The position numbers and the translations under genes are program-made. From assembly GCA_014529385.2 (NCBI GenBank), contig CM043945.1, positions 150,553,241 to 150,617,240 on the forward strand: a DNA stretch of 64,000 bases, written 5' to 3'. The notes below the pieces were generated by a model. It searched no databases, was not told where the DNA came from, and saw only the letters and a list, made by a program, of their open reading frames with translations. Below are positions 23,280-35,849 of this stretch, piece after piece. The first letter of the stretch is position 1. Each line of letters begins with the position of its first letter. The stretch is from Adiantum capillus-veneris (lineage: Eukaryota > Streptophyta > Polypodiopsida > Polypodiales > Pteridaceae).

Positions 23280-24146
23280 AGACATCCTACGCGTAGGATG
23301 TCTCCTACTCTGTTTTGCTTGGATTCTTACACTATGGATTCCCCTTGATGTGCTGAGTCCACAGTTGTTTTTACTTTTTGATTTGGACACCTATAAGCTG
23401 GTCAATGGATCTGAAATCTGTTCTGACAGCCTACTGCTGGTCTTGATCAGTCAAATCAACCCCAATTTGGACCAAAATTGACTAGGAGGCCTGCCTCAGG
23501 CTATATAACACCCTGTTAGGCCTACAATTAGTATTTGGCTTCAATTTCTTGCTTTAGACATCCTACACGTAGGATGTCTTTTTGCTCAGATTAGCTTCAA
23601 ATGCAAAGCACAGACTCTCCTTGAGATGCTGATCACTTTGGTATGCTCAAAATTAGGTTTGGAGTGCAAAATCACACAGATGACATCCTACGCGTAGGAT
23701 GTCTTTTTGTTCTGTTTGACCCCAGACTTGACCCACAGCTTCCCCTTGATGTCAGCAACCCAGTGGTATGCTTAGATTTTGGTTTGGATTTCAAAAGTCC
23801 CCAATTTCAGATGTTCTAGCCTTTTTCAGTCAAACGTGCTAAAGTCTGCTTAGAACCCAATTTTTCTCACCCAAATGAGATGAAACCTCTCTCAGTCACT
23901 CAATATATCATGCAGATCATGCTCATGCAGCCATCCTATGGTTTTGGTCTTAAAATAATGCCTTGGCATAATTTGGGTAGGATGTCTGGCAATTCATTCT
24001 ATCTGGCCTTATCCTGTCAAGATATGGTTAAATTTCCACTTTCCAGGTGAAAATAGGGTGAAACCTACCTTCTGCACACATTGGTCAACTCAAAATTCCA
24101 AATTCCCACCATATTAGCCTGTAGACATCCTATGCCTAGGATGTCT
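23280..24146. repeat. Leader repeats with the same 24-bp palindrome as at 2.4-3.3 kb
   Basis: Dyads are at 23,280-23,303, 23,556-23,579, 23,681-23,704 (first base changed) and 24,123-24,146 (two changes). Half-sites lie at 23,978-23,987 and 25,019-25,030. Some intervals are 276-285 bp, others (125, 159) imply deletions or overlapping registers. Intervening DNA shares phrases with the 2.3-3.3 kb array ('tttggatttcaaaag' versus 'tttgggcatcaaaaag') in the same orientation, so both belong to one family. Confidence 0.8.
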
Positions 24147-24666
24147 CCTGGCTTAAAATTAATTTTTTTCATGACAGAAATGCTCACGATGCTCTGCAGC
24201 TCTATCAAAAACACTCACAGTAACTTTTGGACTTCACTTCAGCTTTCAAACACACTTTTGCGTTTTTTACAACCTTGTGATGAATCTAACAAGCAAGTAT
24301 ACATGCATGAAATGCTCTAGATCCTGAATCATGATGTCCTACTTACTCTACTCCTACTCCTCATGTGAAATGGTCATAATGGTGTTTTGGTTGCTTCCTG
24401 GCCTCTCCGGACTCTCAAGCTCTCCTCTCACCGCTTCTACCACTCCAACTCCTACTCAAGAACTCAACTCAACTAAAAACTACCTAAGTCTACCTAAAAC
24501 TACCTAAGTCAAAGGATCTAGGCCAAACACACGCTCCCTAAACTCCCTCTAAGACCTAGAGAGTCCTCCACCCTCTGATCCTATCTAAATGTAAAACGAG
24601 ACTCTTGGCAAGCCAAAGAATCCCTATCCTCAAGGACTAGTCTCGGTCACCTACCTAAGGTTTTCG

Positions 24667-24684
24667 TCCCCGACAATGGCGCCA
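24667..24684 (-). other. Primer-binding site, tRNA-Asp-like
   Basis: The minus strand reads TGGCGCCATTGTCGGGGA. It differs at two positions from the TGGCGCCGTTGCCGGGGA site that I recall for Athila/Tat-type elements. It follows an LTR end reading GGTCCAACA. Confidence 0.8.
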
Positions 24685-24685
24685 A

Positions 24686-25540
24686 TGTTGGACCGATACG
24701 CTGCGACGGACTCACCTAACAAGATTTGTCAGCTAAGGACAAAGCTCGACCCGCAGGCACGTGGAAGCAAGCATAGGGTTTCAACCTACACTCGACTGAC
24801 TCCTAACTAATTCCTACAGAGGTCTCTACCCAATGTCTAAATCACAGCCTTCAAGAGTGCATGAGAGGAAACTTCCTACAACGCTTTCTAGAAACGAATA
24901 CCCATCAAACAATCTCGAAACGCCACAGAATTTGAAGGAGACCCTACTAACACCAATAGGACTCTCTCCCTAGGGTCTATGAACCAAAATTCCAACCCAA
25001 AACACCCAGTGCAAATCACGTAGGATGTCTGGCCGAAATTTGAAGGTCTTTGTTTCCTAAATCTAAAGTGCCTAATGTGTAGCTCTACTCAATGCAGACA
25101 CGTGGATATGCTGCAATGCAAAATCGGACAATGTATGCTCAGCGAATCACCAGATGAAGCTCGTAGATGGAGCTCGCAAAACCGGACCGTACGTGCACAA
25201 TGTAGGTATTGGCGTGTAGCTCTCGTCGGGGGAAACACACTGTACTTCTCTACACTCGATTCTGACCACCGATGCGCGCGTAGCATCAAGATGAAGCTCT
25301 CACTCTCTCTCGTACACAGTACACTCACTCACAGACTTCAAAAACTTTTTTTAAATGACAAAAGGGTTTTTCATTAAGGTCAAAAAGTGGTATAAATACC
25401 TTACAATTCTCAAACCCTAATGTTCCATCTTAACCATCTACTCAATCTAAATGTCAAAACTGGGATACAATCTGGAAACTTCTATAATCCCCAATATTTA
25501 CAAGGTGAAATGTCGGGTTTTCTCAATAAATGAATAATTA
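24686..25540 (-). repeat. Probable 5' LTR of the degenerate element (right limit uncertain)
   Basis: On the minus strand the LTR would end in ...GGTCCAACA directly before the primer site. A TATA-like element (GGTATTTATACC) lies near 25,389-25,400. No second copy was found in the window, so the outer boundary is only estimated and no age can be given. Short open frames in this stretch have no family signal. Confidence 0.5.
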
Positions 25541-25777
25541 CAAAAAATGATAATCTGCCGAGCAGTCAATTTCCGTAGGGTGTGTCCAGCTTCTAACACA
25601 AGTGGACAAATGGAGCACTTGCAGGCACTTGCAAGTGTCTACAAGTACTTGAATGTTCTAGCAAGTGCTCTAAGGTTCTTGCAGTGCCTGCTGTTAGGGC
25701 CTCCATGTCCCCCATTATGGTTGGTTGTGAAATAATCTTCCTTTGTTTTTAATTTTGTACAAAAAATAGTTCAGGAA

Positions 25778-27609
25778 ATGGACAAGGAGCTTGGTGAGTT
25801 CAGAAGGCATGCCTCCTTCATGAAGGGATCTAGCAAGTTCATGAAAAGAGAAGGCAGGGCCCTTCTTGTGCCCACTCCACCTTCCAAGTCTAAATTTAGT
25901 GTGGGTATTGTTTTATTGTTTGGAAATTTTGTGGCCTCTATGGTCAAGAACTGTTGGGAAAATATGCGGCCGGTGTCTTTCAGCTTTCGTGTGCCCACAG
26001 ATACCATCTGTTCTGCTTTTCAGTGATCAGAGCGATTGATCCCAAGTTTGTTGTACTTGACTGTAAATGGGAGATACCCCATATAGCAAGATGTTGGGCA
26101 CGTGGAAATTCTTATGAGGAGCTTGAAGGTAGGTTGGTCATTTATACAACAGAACTTATGCTAATTTGTTGTGGAGACTAATTGTGTGGGTTGGTACAGT
26201 TGATCCAGTGGCTGAGAAAGAAGCTTCCACATAGTCCATGCACGATGTGGACAAGGTCTGTGACCTTGACGCCATGCTACTGAAGAACAAGAACTTTGAA
26301 GGTGGGAAAATTGTTGAGGGTGGTGACCGAGACATTTTGAAGGAGACAAGTCCATCCACAAGCAACCAAGGTAATGTCAGCTTTGTATATATGTCTCCTC
26401 CCATTTCTGAATCATGATCACCGTATTCATTGTGTTCACAACATGTTGCCCAGGTACCGATGCCTATAAGGAGGATAGTGTAGCTGAGGCAAAGGATCCT
26501 AAAATGGAATCAACCCTACAATTTGTAGCGGTGGAGATACGAAAGAAGAGAAAAAAGCAGATGGAGGATGAGTTGTCCCAGGACCCCAAAAAGAGTACTG
26601 GCATACTCCCCCCAAAAACCAGAGCATGCAAGAAGCTTTAGCTTCTTGAAGCTTTGTATCTTTTTTTTTCATGCTATCTTTTTTGGATTGTAGCTTTGTA
26701 TCTTTTTTCCCAGAAATATAAATGTAAGTATTCTCTCTTAGTTTCTCTCCATTTGTTCTTTGTAGTTAAAATTCATGTGGTTGGCTCAAAACCCCCACCG
26801 CCCACTGATGAGGTAGAGCACATTGATTGCCAACTTCCTTGCTACAAAATGTCTCGCTTCCTAGTCTATAGAGATTTGGCAGCAATTGTACACTTCAACA
26901 ATGTGCTTGCTTGTGTGCATTATAAGCACAAAGGATTGGTTCCAGATTTAAACACACTATACTTTGGCAAAGTAAAGAGGGATGATACTATCACCTACTA
27001 TGTACAGAAACGATGCAGAATTATTCTTGCTTGGACTCAGTCTAATAGCAAAGACTTTTCTGTGGTCGTCGCGCGCCTGCCACAACCTTGAGAAGGCTAT
27101 GGACAAGTACATATCTTAGGCCAAGCGTTGTCTGAGTGAATGACTGGCACCACAGAACTGCTGCCATGTTAGCAGTTGGGAATTTGGAAACCCCCCAAAG
27201 CAAATGTTTTTTCAAAAAACTTGAAATATTTTGGCACCTCTTTCCTAAGTTCAATATGTCTAACACTTTACTGCTGTATGATTCCCTTCATAAGATGTAC
27301 TTCAATGATCCCATTAACTTTGTCATTCTACCTGGGATAGAAAAGAAAAATGTGAGGCAGTGGGAAAATTTCCTCAAAGAAGATGTTGCCTCATTTATAA
27401 TACAGTGGGCTAAGACTCCTGAAAAAGCTAAGACTATTAGGGAATGTCCATTTGATGCTAGGACGGATGAACTTGCACAAATGAATTGGAATATGGCACA
27501 TGGAAAAGTACAAGCAGAGCAGAAAATTCTTGCACCGAAAATGCCAGGTCCAACAACCAATTATAAGCGGCCACGTCGACAAAAATGGCCAGAGCAATCT
27601 ACTAACTAA
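25778..27609 (+). pseudogene. Degenerate multi-exon gene ending in an FCP1/HAD-like domain without catalytic Asp
   Basis: Open segments are separated by plausible GT-AG introns: about 25,778-26,129, 26,199-26,370, 26,454-26,641 and 26,767-27,609. The last part resembles the HAD domain of the gene at 40.2-40.8 kb: LAAIVHFNNVLACV stands where LILELNGVLL is found, and FPKFNMSNTLLLYDSL plus WENFLKEDVASFIIQWA match FHDLDGNNTLIFYESL plus LESFLERTITAW. The nucleophile Asp (motif I) is missing and the DD pair of the last motif is reduced to YD. A TAG interrupts the second exon and stops with a frame change lie near 27,090-27,160. The first three exons are unrecognised. Homology is by eye and weak in the first half. 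Confidence 0.4.
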
Positions 27610-27724
27610 TTGACTTTAATCCTTGAAAAAGATAACTCCCTGTAAAGAAAATTTTCCTTATATCTAAACATGAATATACTATGAAGAATTTTGAAAGTCA
27701 GATGTTACTGTTGCTGTCAAAACT

Positions 27725-28545
27725 GGAATTTGTGTTAAGTGTTGGTTAAGTGGTCAAGTGGTCAATAGTGCTTGTCAAGTAGTATAAAGTGCTTCAAAGT
27801 GCTGGTCAGGTGGTCAAAAGTGCTAGTCAGGTGGTCCTTAGTGGTCCAAAGAGCTAATCAAGTGGTTCATAGTGCTTGTCAAGTAGTATAAAGTGCTGGT
27901 CACGTGGTCCAAAGTGGTCCAGAGAGCTGGTCAAGTGGTTCAGGTGGTTGTTCAGTGGTCGTCAAGTAGTACAAAGTGTTGTCCAAGTGGTTCAGGGGTT
28001 TGGTCAAGTGGTTCAAAGTGTTGGTCAGGTGGTTCAAAGTGCTTGTCAAGTGGTATAAAGTGTTGGCCAAGTGGTTCAGGGGGGTGGTTAAGTGGTTCAA
28101 GGGGCTTGTCAAGTGGTATAAAGTGCTTAAAAGTGTTGGTTAGGAGGTCCTAAGTGGTCCAAAGAGATGGTCAAGTTTATCAGGGGGCTCCTAACTTGTG
28201 TTTAAGTGGAACAAAGTGATGTCCAAGTGGTTCAGGAGGTTGGTCAAGTGGTTCAAAGTGCTGGTCAGGTGGTTCAGAGTGCTTGTCAAATGGTATAAAG
28301 TGATGTCCAAGTGGTTTAGGGTGTGTTCAAGTGGTTCATAAATCTTGTCAAGTAGTATAAAGTGCTTAAAAGTGCTGCTCAGGTGGTCCTAAGTGGTCCA
28401 AAGACTGGTCAAGTGGAACAAGGGGCTGGTAAAGTGTTCATAAGTGCTTTTAAGTGTTTTTGGGGACTGGGAAAGTGGTTCAGGGGGGCTGGTAAAGTGT
28501 TGGTCAACTGGCCAAGTGCTCAGAAGTGCTTTCAAGTGTTTTAAA
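27725..28545. repeat. Degenerate 'AAGTGGTTCAAAGTGCTGGTCA' type minisatellite
   Basis: About 820 bp consist of short units combining GGTCAAGTGGT, TCAAAGTGCT and TATAAAGTGCT in irregular order, with larger repeats of about 100 bp. Open frames (Gly-Gln-Val-Val runs) arise only from the repeat. A weak relative of this CAAGTGCT-type sequence occurs at 25,600-25,700. Confidence 0.85.
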
Positions 28546-29779
28546 AGACGTCTTTTATCACTCTATTGTAAAAAGTGCTAGCTTTTCAGCAGGGGTGATT
28601 AGCTATAATTTTAGAGGGTAGTAGTCAGGTGATCCCCCTCCCCAAGCTTTGATGTAATCCTTCGTGACTCTCTTTAATATAGTTCACTGCCTCCTTTATT
28701 TTTATATTTTTTTTAAAAAGTGCTAGCTATTGTTAAAAGTGCTGGCCGAAGTCAAATTTACAGAAATAAATCTTACAAGTTCTCCTCTGGGGGCATGCTA
28801 TTATAGATTTTCTCGAATATTTTATTTGACATATCATATACATTATGCTCACCTTCCCTCGGGGACATGGAAAACCTAATGCATCACACCAGATGGGAGT
28901 AGATTAGAGTAGTTGGCTTGTTGTCCAAAAGGACATAAGTATCATTTCGTCCATTTACCTTGTCATAGAATAGGCCCTCAACCACATACGAATTTTTCTT
29001 AATAACACCATTTTAGATAATTTGGGAAAATCCCGTTTCCCAAATTCTAAACGTGTATGCTAGGATTGTGTTATTTTATGATTTCTAAGCTCTAGTTGCC
29101 TTTAATTTGGATAAATTATCATGATTGTATGAGTCTATTTTATTTTCTCTACTATAAAATTTAAGAATAAAGCTCCAATATAGTTTTTGGAAAGAGGATT
29201 TGTATGACATCAGTGCTTTTCAAAATTCAACAAATGCTTCTAGAAGTAGCTTCTCAAAAAATGAGGTGTCAAAAAAAACAATTGATATGATTTTAAAGCA
29301 GCATATAGATTGATTACAGCAATTAAAAAAGATAATATGTAAAGGAAAATACTATTAAACACTCTTGTCATAATTTGGTGACCTTAATCCATGTATAACA
29401 AAATACTTGGTCATGGTTTTGTAGCATGCTATCAAGTTTTAAATACACGATAATTTAAACAACATTCAAACTAATATTTCACACTTAAAAAGTCAAAACA
29501 ATACTATAGTATCCTATGGCTATAAGACCATGAGATGCCATCTATTGCACCTATGGCCTTAAAACACCTATTTAGGAAAATAGGGAAAAATTCACACATT
29601 TGGGACGATTCTTTGTGTCTCATGGACTTGAGGTAAGTTTGTATTGTACTAGGTTGTTGCACATATGAAAACTGAGATACAATGTTTAGTGGATGCTTAT
29701 GAGTCTGCAAGATCCAATATGGTCCGTTTTCAACAACCATACTATACACTAGAGTGTTTTTGCACATGTTGGTTTACAA

Positions 29780-29825
<46 letters not shown>

Positions 29826-30092
29826 GTGCACACACACACACACACACACATGCTCATGCACCGAAAATTTTCTTCCCACACATGCTTCATTTGATAAAAC
29901 AATTAAAATGTAAGTTGCAAGAAAAACTTGGGTGACTAATGTGAAAAAAAACACCATTCATATTGAATAAGATTTCTTGAAGATTACAAAGGTGGGATGC
30001 CATTATCAATGTTGATAATGACCGTAGCTATGGGTGGACTAATTGGACCCATTGCTAGAAGATTACAAAGTTGAAAGGCGAATGCTAAGTGA
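28546..30092. other. AT-rich intergenic DNA with (AC)n and one isolated family-2 unit
   Basis: There is no convincing gene. It holds a dinucleotide (AC)n at 29,782-29,850 interrupted by TCACGTG. At 29,500-29,560 an isolated copy of the unit found at 42,130-42,195 contains CTATAG, CCTATGG and 'ccatctattgcacct'. Confidence 0.7.
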
Positions 30093-33000
30093 TCATTCCT
30101 CTTCATTTGCATTGACATTTGATGGTGCCTCATGTTCATCAAGTTTCAACTGACTCTCTTTGGCCTTGAGGATTATTGCCTTTGGAATCTTGATTTTTTT
30201 AAGAATTCGTCCACCCTTGGGCTTCCATGCCCAAATGATGCAACTAGTGTCTTCCCAACGTTGAGGATCATTGATGTTCTCTCTCCAATACTTGTTCCAA
30301 CAATCCTTGTAAACCTCCACATCACTTGCATTCTTCTTCTTTGAAATTGGTGCCCAGTATTGTATCTTCACTTAAAGATAGGTTGCCGAGTCATTGTTCT
30401 GATCAATATCTATTGCTGCCACTCCTAACCAAATTGGGTAATTTTCATCACAAGGTTGCACAAGTACAAAGTCTCCCTTTGCCACATCAAGAGTTGGGTT
30501 GAACTCCTCACCAGGTTTGTTGCGCATTGGACCACAATAGTGGCCCTCTATTATGTCAAGTGCTTCATCTAGACCATCTTCCAATGGAATTTCAAGAGGA
30601 TGATCTTGTTCACGCATACTCCTTGGCCAAAAGTCATCAAATAAAGTTTTTTCACTTTGTCCAGGGTTTTGCATAGCTTGCATGAGATTCTCCGAGTACA
30701 TAAGAACTGGGTTGATCCACCTAGCATACTCACTTTCATCTCCTTTCTCTTGCAAGTGATCTTTCCACCAACTAACTTACTTCTTTATTCCTTCCATAAC
30801 TTTCTCACTATCTTTAACATACTCAAGGGTGGTAATACTTTTGGAACACCTTCAGGAAGCTTGGCTCCTCCTTGGTCATTTCTCTTCCATAACTCTATAC
30901 CATTTTCGGGTAACCAATCCACATTTTTAGGGTGCACTTTGTATTGCATCAAAAGTATTCCATCACTCATATAGAACCTAAATTGCAATGTCTTTGAATG
31001 ACCCACTAAGCTATCTACTCCATCATGTAAGAACCCCTTAACAAATCCTTTAAAGTCTGCCACCTTTTGTAGGAGAAAAGGTGTTGGATGCATGCTAACA
31101 CACTCACTGAAGATCTTCATCAAATGTGGAAATGTAAAAATGGCTTGTTTTCTAAGCTTCTCAGAAAAGCGACTGAACAATGCATCAATGTCTTCATGAG
31201 TGTGACCAACCATAAGAAATCCAAGTTGTACAGTTTCAAAGACTCCTCGTGCAAACCAACAATGATAGGTATGCAAACACATATCGATTCTTATTTTCTG
31301 CACCACAATTGTCAAGTTGCAACAACAATGTTCTTGGCAACCTCTTGAACCCAAATACATTGCCATCCTCCTGTACATGTGCATTAGTACCAAAGATTGA
31401 TTGCATCCTTGGACAATCATTTCCCTATCTAGAAGCAAAATGCAGTGTCCACATTCACATTTGTGATTAGATCAGTCTCTGCCTCTTCATTCTGAGCACT
31501 CTGTTCCTTGCAGTACTGGTTTTTCTCCTTAAGCACTTTCATATGGTGATAGAGAGAAGCTGTAGACAAAACACAATCAAAAAGATTTGTTTGTGGTTCT
31601 ACACTTGATTTTTCTAAGCTCAAGTCACCAAACATATGTTTATCTCTTCTTTCTAAGTTTCTTAGACATTTTGAGAGAGATGTAATTGTGAAGTTTGGAT
31701 CACTCGGCCATAATCCCAATACAAAGTGACCATAAGCTATTTGTCCATGTCCATGAGTGAGCATTCCTGCCAAGGATACTGGAAGCCTCTCAACTCCATT
31801 GAGAGATTTTGGAACTGGTTTAATTTGTGGTATAGCAGTCTTACTCTGGTCCATCTTGTCATGTATAATGCACAAGAACTTGGTTGGATTCCTTTCTGAA
31901 GAGCTCCTCCAAGCATAGTACAGATTTCTACAGCTCATTTGTTGCAACATGTGTGATCTCCTCTGTGCCATGTATCTAGCACGCTCCACCTGATTTTTGG
32001 TAGACTCCAGCTTAACCTTTATGGATGTGCAAATGTCACATTTAGAGAATGTGCTTGATTTTGATAAAGTGGCCGTCTTGAAGACTATGTTCCACAACCT
32101 TGAGAATGTTGGCTGTGACAATGTTTTGTATTCCATTGTGACAAGTGTTCGTTTACTTCCCGCAAAATGTCCACTTGTTTGTACATCATTGGTAGAACAC
32201 GTTGAGTTTCCAGAGTGCCATGCATGGTTGTCCTTGACTTATGTGGCATTTGATCTGCATTATTATCTATGAATCCTTGTATGAGTGCTTTTTCCATCTC
32301 AACATGTGTCAAGCTCTTCCTTATTATTCCAGTGTTTCCATGATTGCCATTGCATGCTCCATCCAAGAATTTTTTACGCAGCCTATAAAATGTTGACTTT
32401 CCTATTCCATGCATTACATACCATGCTTTACTACATACCTTCTTTCCATCAAAAGTAAACTCAAAGCATTCCTCTTCTTGATCTTTTCTATGAGCCATGC
32501 TCATACAATCCAATACAAATGTGCATCGACTAGTGTAGCTTTGTCCCCAAAATTTTGCCCTCGCTTGCATGATTTTGGATCTATTTCCAATCTGGCAGCA
32601 TCGCATCTCACAACAATCAATTGTTGCAACTTTGTGAATTTTTGCAGCATCACATTGTTTGTTGAAAGCATGAGCATTACCTTTTTTTTTTCTAGGCCTA
32701 ACGTTATGTACATAACTCCTTTTCTTACCTGTCCCATCTCTTATATCATAGTCACCGGCAATGGCATCCTTCTCTCTATCATTTTGAGTGTGAAGAAGAA
32801 GACCTAGTTCTGTACTGGTGGTACCTTCTTCAAAACTAGTTTCAGTGTTGTTATGTATTCCATCATTCTCATAGTCATCATTGGAAGCATATAAGCTATC
32901 AAGGGAATCTCCCGTTTCTTCCATGAGGAAATCTTGAATACCCTCAATGGCAAAAGAGGATCTAGTGTCTTTGATCAAGGGCTCACCATTCTTAAATGTG

Positions 33001-33533
33001 AGCTGCCTAATAGGCCAGCTTACCAAATTCAAACTTGAAATATCACTTTGATGTGGATGCATCGACCCTTCCACAATGACACCCAAGCTACTCTCACCTA
33101 GTTCAGTACAGTTTATAGCCTCATATGGGTGGATCAGCAATACCACTCCATTACCAAGTTTTGTAGATCTATTGTCAGCCCAAAGGATGACTCTTTTCTC
33201 TTTCCAACTCGCTCTATCTATCAAGCGATCTTCTTGACCAACAAGAAAATCCTCATCTATTGTGTGAGATTTTCCTCTGTCCATAACAATATTATGCAAT
33301 GGCCATTTGATGATGCTTCCAACTGCTTGAGACATGGTTCTTGCATCCATTGTGATGAATGGAATCAAGAAGGTGTCATCAAAACTTTCTAGTACATGTA
33401 TCGCCACACATGTTGTGCCAATCAATTCAAAACCACAACGTTGAGATGCATCAGTGGAATGAATAACCCCACGATCTTTCCTTGTGGAACCATCAACAAG
33501 AAACACTGAATCACCTTGTTTTGGACCCTGCAT
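30093..33533 (-). pseudogene. Transposase-like gene, DUF8039-like N-terminus and DUF7869-like core (copy 1)
   Basis: The reading continues leftward from 33,533, just after a splice-acceptor-like tract. The N-terminal 480 codons are open: DSVFLVDGSTRKDRGVI ... MSQAVGSIIKWP resembles the DUF8039 type seen beside plant transposases; SSLNLVSWPIRQ and a basic linker follow. The middle has FWGQSY, VCSKAWYVMHGIGKSTFYR, QMPHKSRTT, FSKCDIC and FLCIIHDKMDQSKTA. The core reads GVFETVQLGFLMVGHTHEDIDALFSRF (split here: GVFETVQLGF, then GHTHEDID near 31,184-31,207). The C-terminus has GDFVLVQP, YPIWLGV, YWAPI and WAWKPKGGRI. Breaks are a frame change near 32,100, a stop near 31,429 and others at 30,785 and 30,372. 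Family labels are from memory; a DDE-like RNase H fold is an inference from the D...GHTHEDID pattern. Confidence 0.65.
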
Positions 33534-33659
33534 TTTTTTAGAAAATCAAGAGATATCAGTAAAATTGTATGTCTGAACATATAACTCAAAATTTAATGCA
33601 TTCCCAAGATACACTCACAATTTTGGCAAAATCTTGCATCCCATTCAATTAAGAAAATC

Positions 33660-34640
33660 TACACTGAGTCAATCCATGGAGGATGGTAGCAGGCTCGAGC
33701 TCAAGTTTGAGCCTGTATGTACATCCAAGTGCTAGAACTATAAAGCTGACAAGAGTTGCAAGATAGGGACTATGTTACATTGCAGAGGCACCCATGGAAT
33801 TTGATAGGAGGATGGAGCCTTTATGCACATCCAAGTGCTAGAAATATATAGCTCACAAGAGTTACAAGATGGATCTCGAGTTATACTGAATCAACCCATT
33901 GGGGATGGTAGGAGGCTCGAGCTCAAGTTTGAGCCTAAATGTGCATCTAAGTGCTAGAAATCTAAAGTTGAAAATAGGTCCAATATGGTGCCTAAGTTAC
34001 AATGCCAGAGCATAGATGGAGCCTAAATGTAGGTCTAAGTGCTAGAAATATTTAGCTTAAAATAGTTGCAAGATGGATCTCAAGCTATAAGTCAACCCAC
34101 GCACGACGGTAGGAGGCTCAAGCTCAAGTTTGATCCTAGATGGACATCTAAGTGCTATAAATACCTAGATAAAAAGACTTTCACAAAGCCAAAGTTTCAT
34201 AGAGGCAAGCATGGAATTTTGTAGGTGGCTCGATCTCAAGTTTGAGCCTAAATGTACATCCAAGTGTTAGAGATCTATACTTGTCACACGGGTTGCAAGA
34301 TGTAGCCCAAGTTACATGGAGGCACCCATGAAATTTGGTAGAAGGCTCAAACTCAAGTTTGAGCATAGATGCACATTCAAGTGTTAGAAATCTACGAGCA
34401 ACAACAGGTGTGAGAAAAAACCCAAGCTATGTTGAAGTAGCCTCGAATTTGGAAGGAGACTCAAATTGAAGTTCGAGCTATATTATACATTTAAAGAGTT
34501 GTAAGGTGGAGCCAAGTTAATGATGAGCTTTACATCAAACCCAAGTTTCCTTGAATGACCTATCAAAAGAGTCGGAGCTTACAAGAAGGTGAGGCTTTAA
34601 AGTAGTTGCATGAGTGGCTCAAACTTAAGTTCAGTCATAT
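33660..34640. repeat. Dispersed repeat with GGCTCAAACTT/AAGTTTGAGCC palindrome, first block
   Basis: Imperfect 22-bp dyads lie at 33,692-33,713, 33,914-33,935, 34,115-34,136, 34,227-34,248, 34,344-34,365, 34,459-34,479 and 34,616-34,636. Each is followed by related text ('...acatccaagtgctagaaat'). Spacing is 105-222 bp and the rest of each unit is diverged. No gene is visible here. Confidence 0.75.
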
Positions 34641-34711
34641 AGTTTTCTTTTAGGATAGGACATTAGTTTGAGTATAGGTGGCCTTGGAGATTATGCTATG
34701 AAAATTGAGCG

Positions 34712-35158
34712 TTGATGGACATTCAAAATACAATGAGGTTTTTTTCTCAGTTGTTTATGTGTAAATCGATTCTTGGTGATTATAGTCCTGGTGTTTTACG
34801 TGTTGTAGCAGGACAATTTTACATGCAAAAAGGTGCAATGAAATCGGTTAAGGAAGAGGGTTGGTGGAGGTGGGTCCCTCACTCATTGATCCTAAGAGGT
34901 TTTAGCCAAGGGAAGTCAAAACTATGTCCAACTTGTGAGTATTATTTTCCCAAAACTCTCAAAAAACTAGTTCTAGACACCCCTAACTTCGTCGAATTTT
35001 TTGACCCCTTAAACGTCGTTTTTTTGAAAACAGGGTTTGTTCAGAAAAGCGTAGAGCCGCTCTCAAGCTACAGGCTCATAAAAAAAGTTTTGCAATCGGA
35101 CTCCGTATGTGAAAGTTATGTTGATTTTCGTGAAAAGTTTTTTTTTCACTTCTTTTAA
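34712..35158 (+). CDS. Unrecognised 148-codon ORF, low confidence
   Basis: The open frame includes GVLRVVAGQFYMQKG, WWRWVPHSLI and CPTCEYYFPKTLKK. I do not recognise it. The CPTC could be half of a metal site but no partner pair is seen. It lies between two blocks of the GGCTCAAACTT repeat and 140 bp upstream of two small exon-like segments, so it might be the first exon of a decayed gene, or chance. Confidence 0.2.
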   Translation: MMDIQNTMRFFSQLFMCKSILGDYSPGVLRVVAGQFYMQKGAMKSVKEEGWWRWVPHSLILRGFSQGKSKLCPTCEYYFPKTLKKLVLDTPNFVEFFDPLNVVFLKTGFVQKSVEPLSSYRLIKKVLQSDSVCESYVDFREKFFFHFF

Positions 35159-35289
35159 CCATCATGAAAACCATTAGTTTTGGTCCACGCATGTGAGTTT
35201 GCTAATATAACCTTGGTAGGGTTGGTGGGAAAAGCTATTAAAGGCTTTTTAATGCTTTTAAAACCTTCTATATTATAATAGGTTTGGAT

Positions 35290-35720
<431 letters not shown>

Positions 35721-35849
35721 ATCTCATTGTAGTTTAGATTTGAAATTTGAATTTCAAATTCGAAAGGCTTATCCAGGTGCACTTCTTTGTCTCTCTCTCG
35801 TGTGTGTGTGTGTGTGTGATATCTTCTTCTAATCTTTTTGTGTAATTAC

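Larger units (their letters stand above)
4870..25540 (-). mobile_element. Degenerate Tat/Athila-type Ty3 LTR retrotransposon, split by a nested element
   Basis: The minus strand carries, in order, a tRNA-Asp-like primer site, leader, gag, aspartic protease, RT, RNase H, zinc finger, integrase and an extra ORF, which is the Ty3 (Metaviridae) order. The phrase DVFAWSYKDLKGVDP before RT, the lack of a chromodomain and the tRNA-Asp type primer site fit the Tat/Athila group. The 11,306-20,211 insertion is foreign. The right end (5' LTR) is partly recognisable. No matching 3' LTR was found in the window, so the left limit given is arbitrary and the element may extend past position 1. Numerous stops and frameshifts make it non-autonomous. 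Confidence 0.75.

Noticed and set aside
25075-25377. ORFs on both strands within the presumed LTR
   Set aside because: They overlap each other on opposite strands, have no recognisable motif and lie in LTR sequence.
27876-28153. Gly-Gln-Val-Val repeat ORFs
   Set aside because: Low-complexity minisatellite readable in several frames on both strands.
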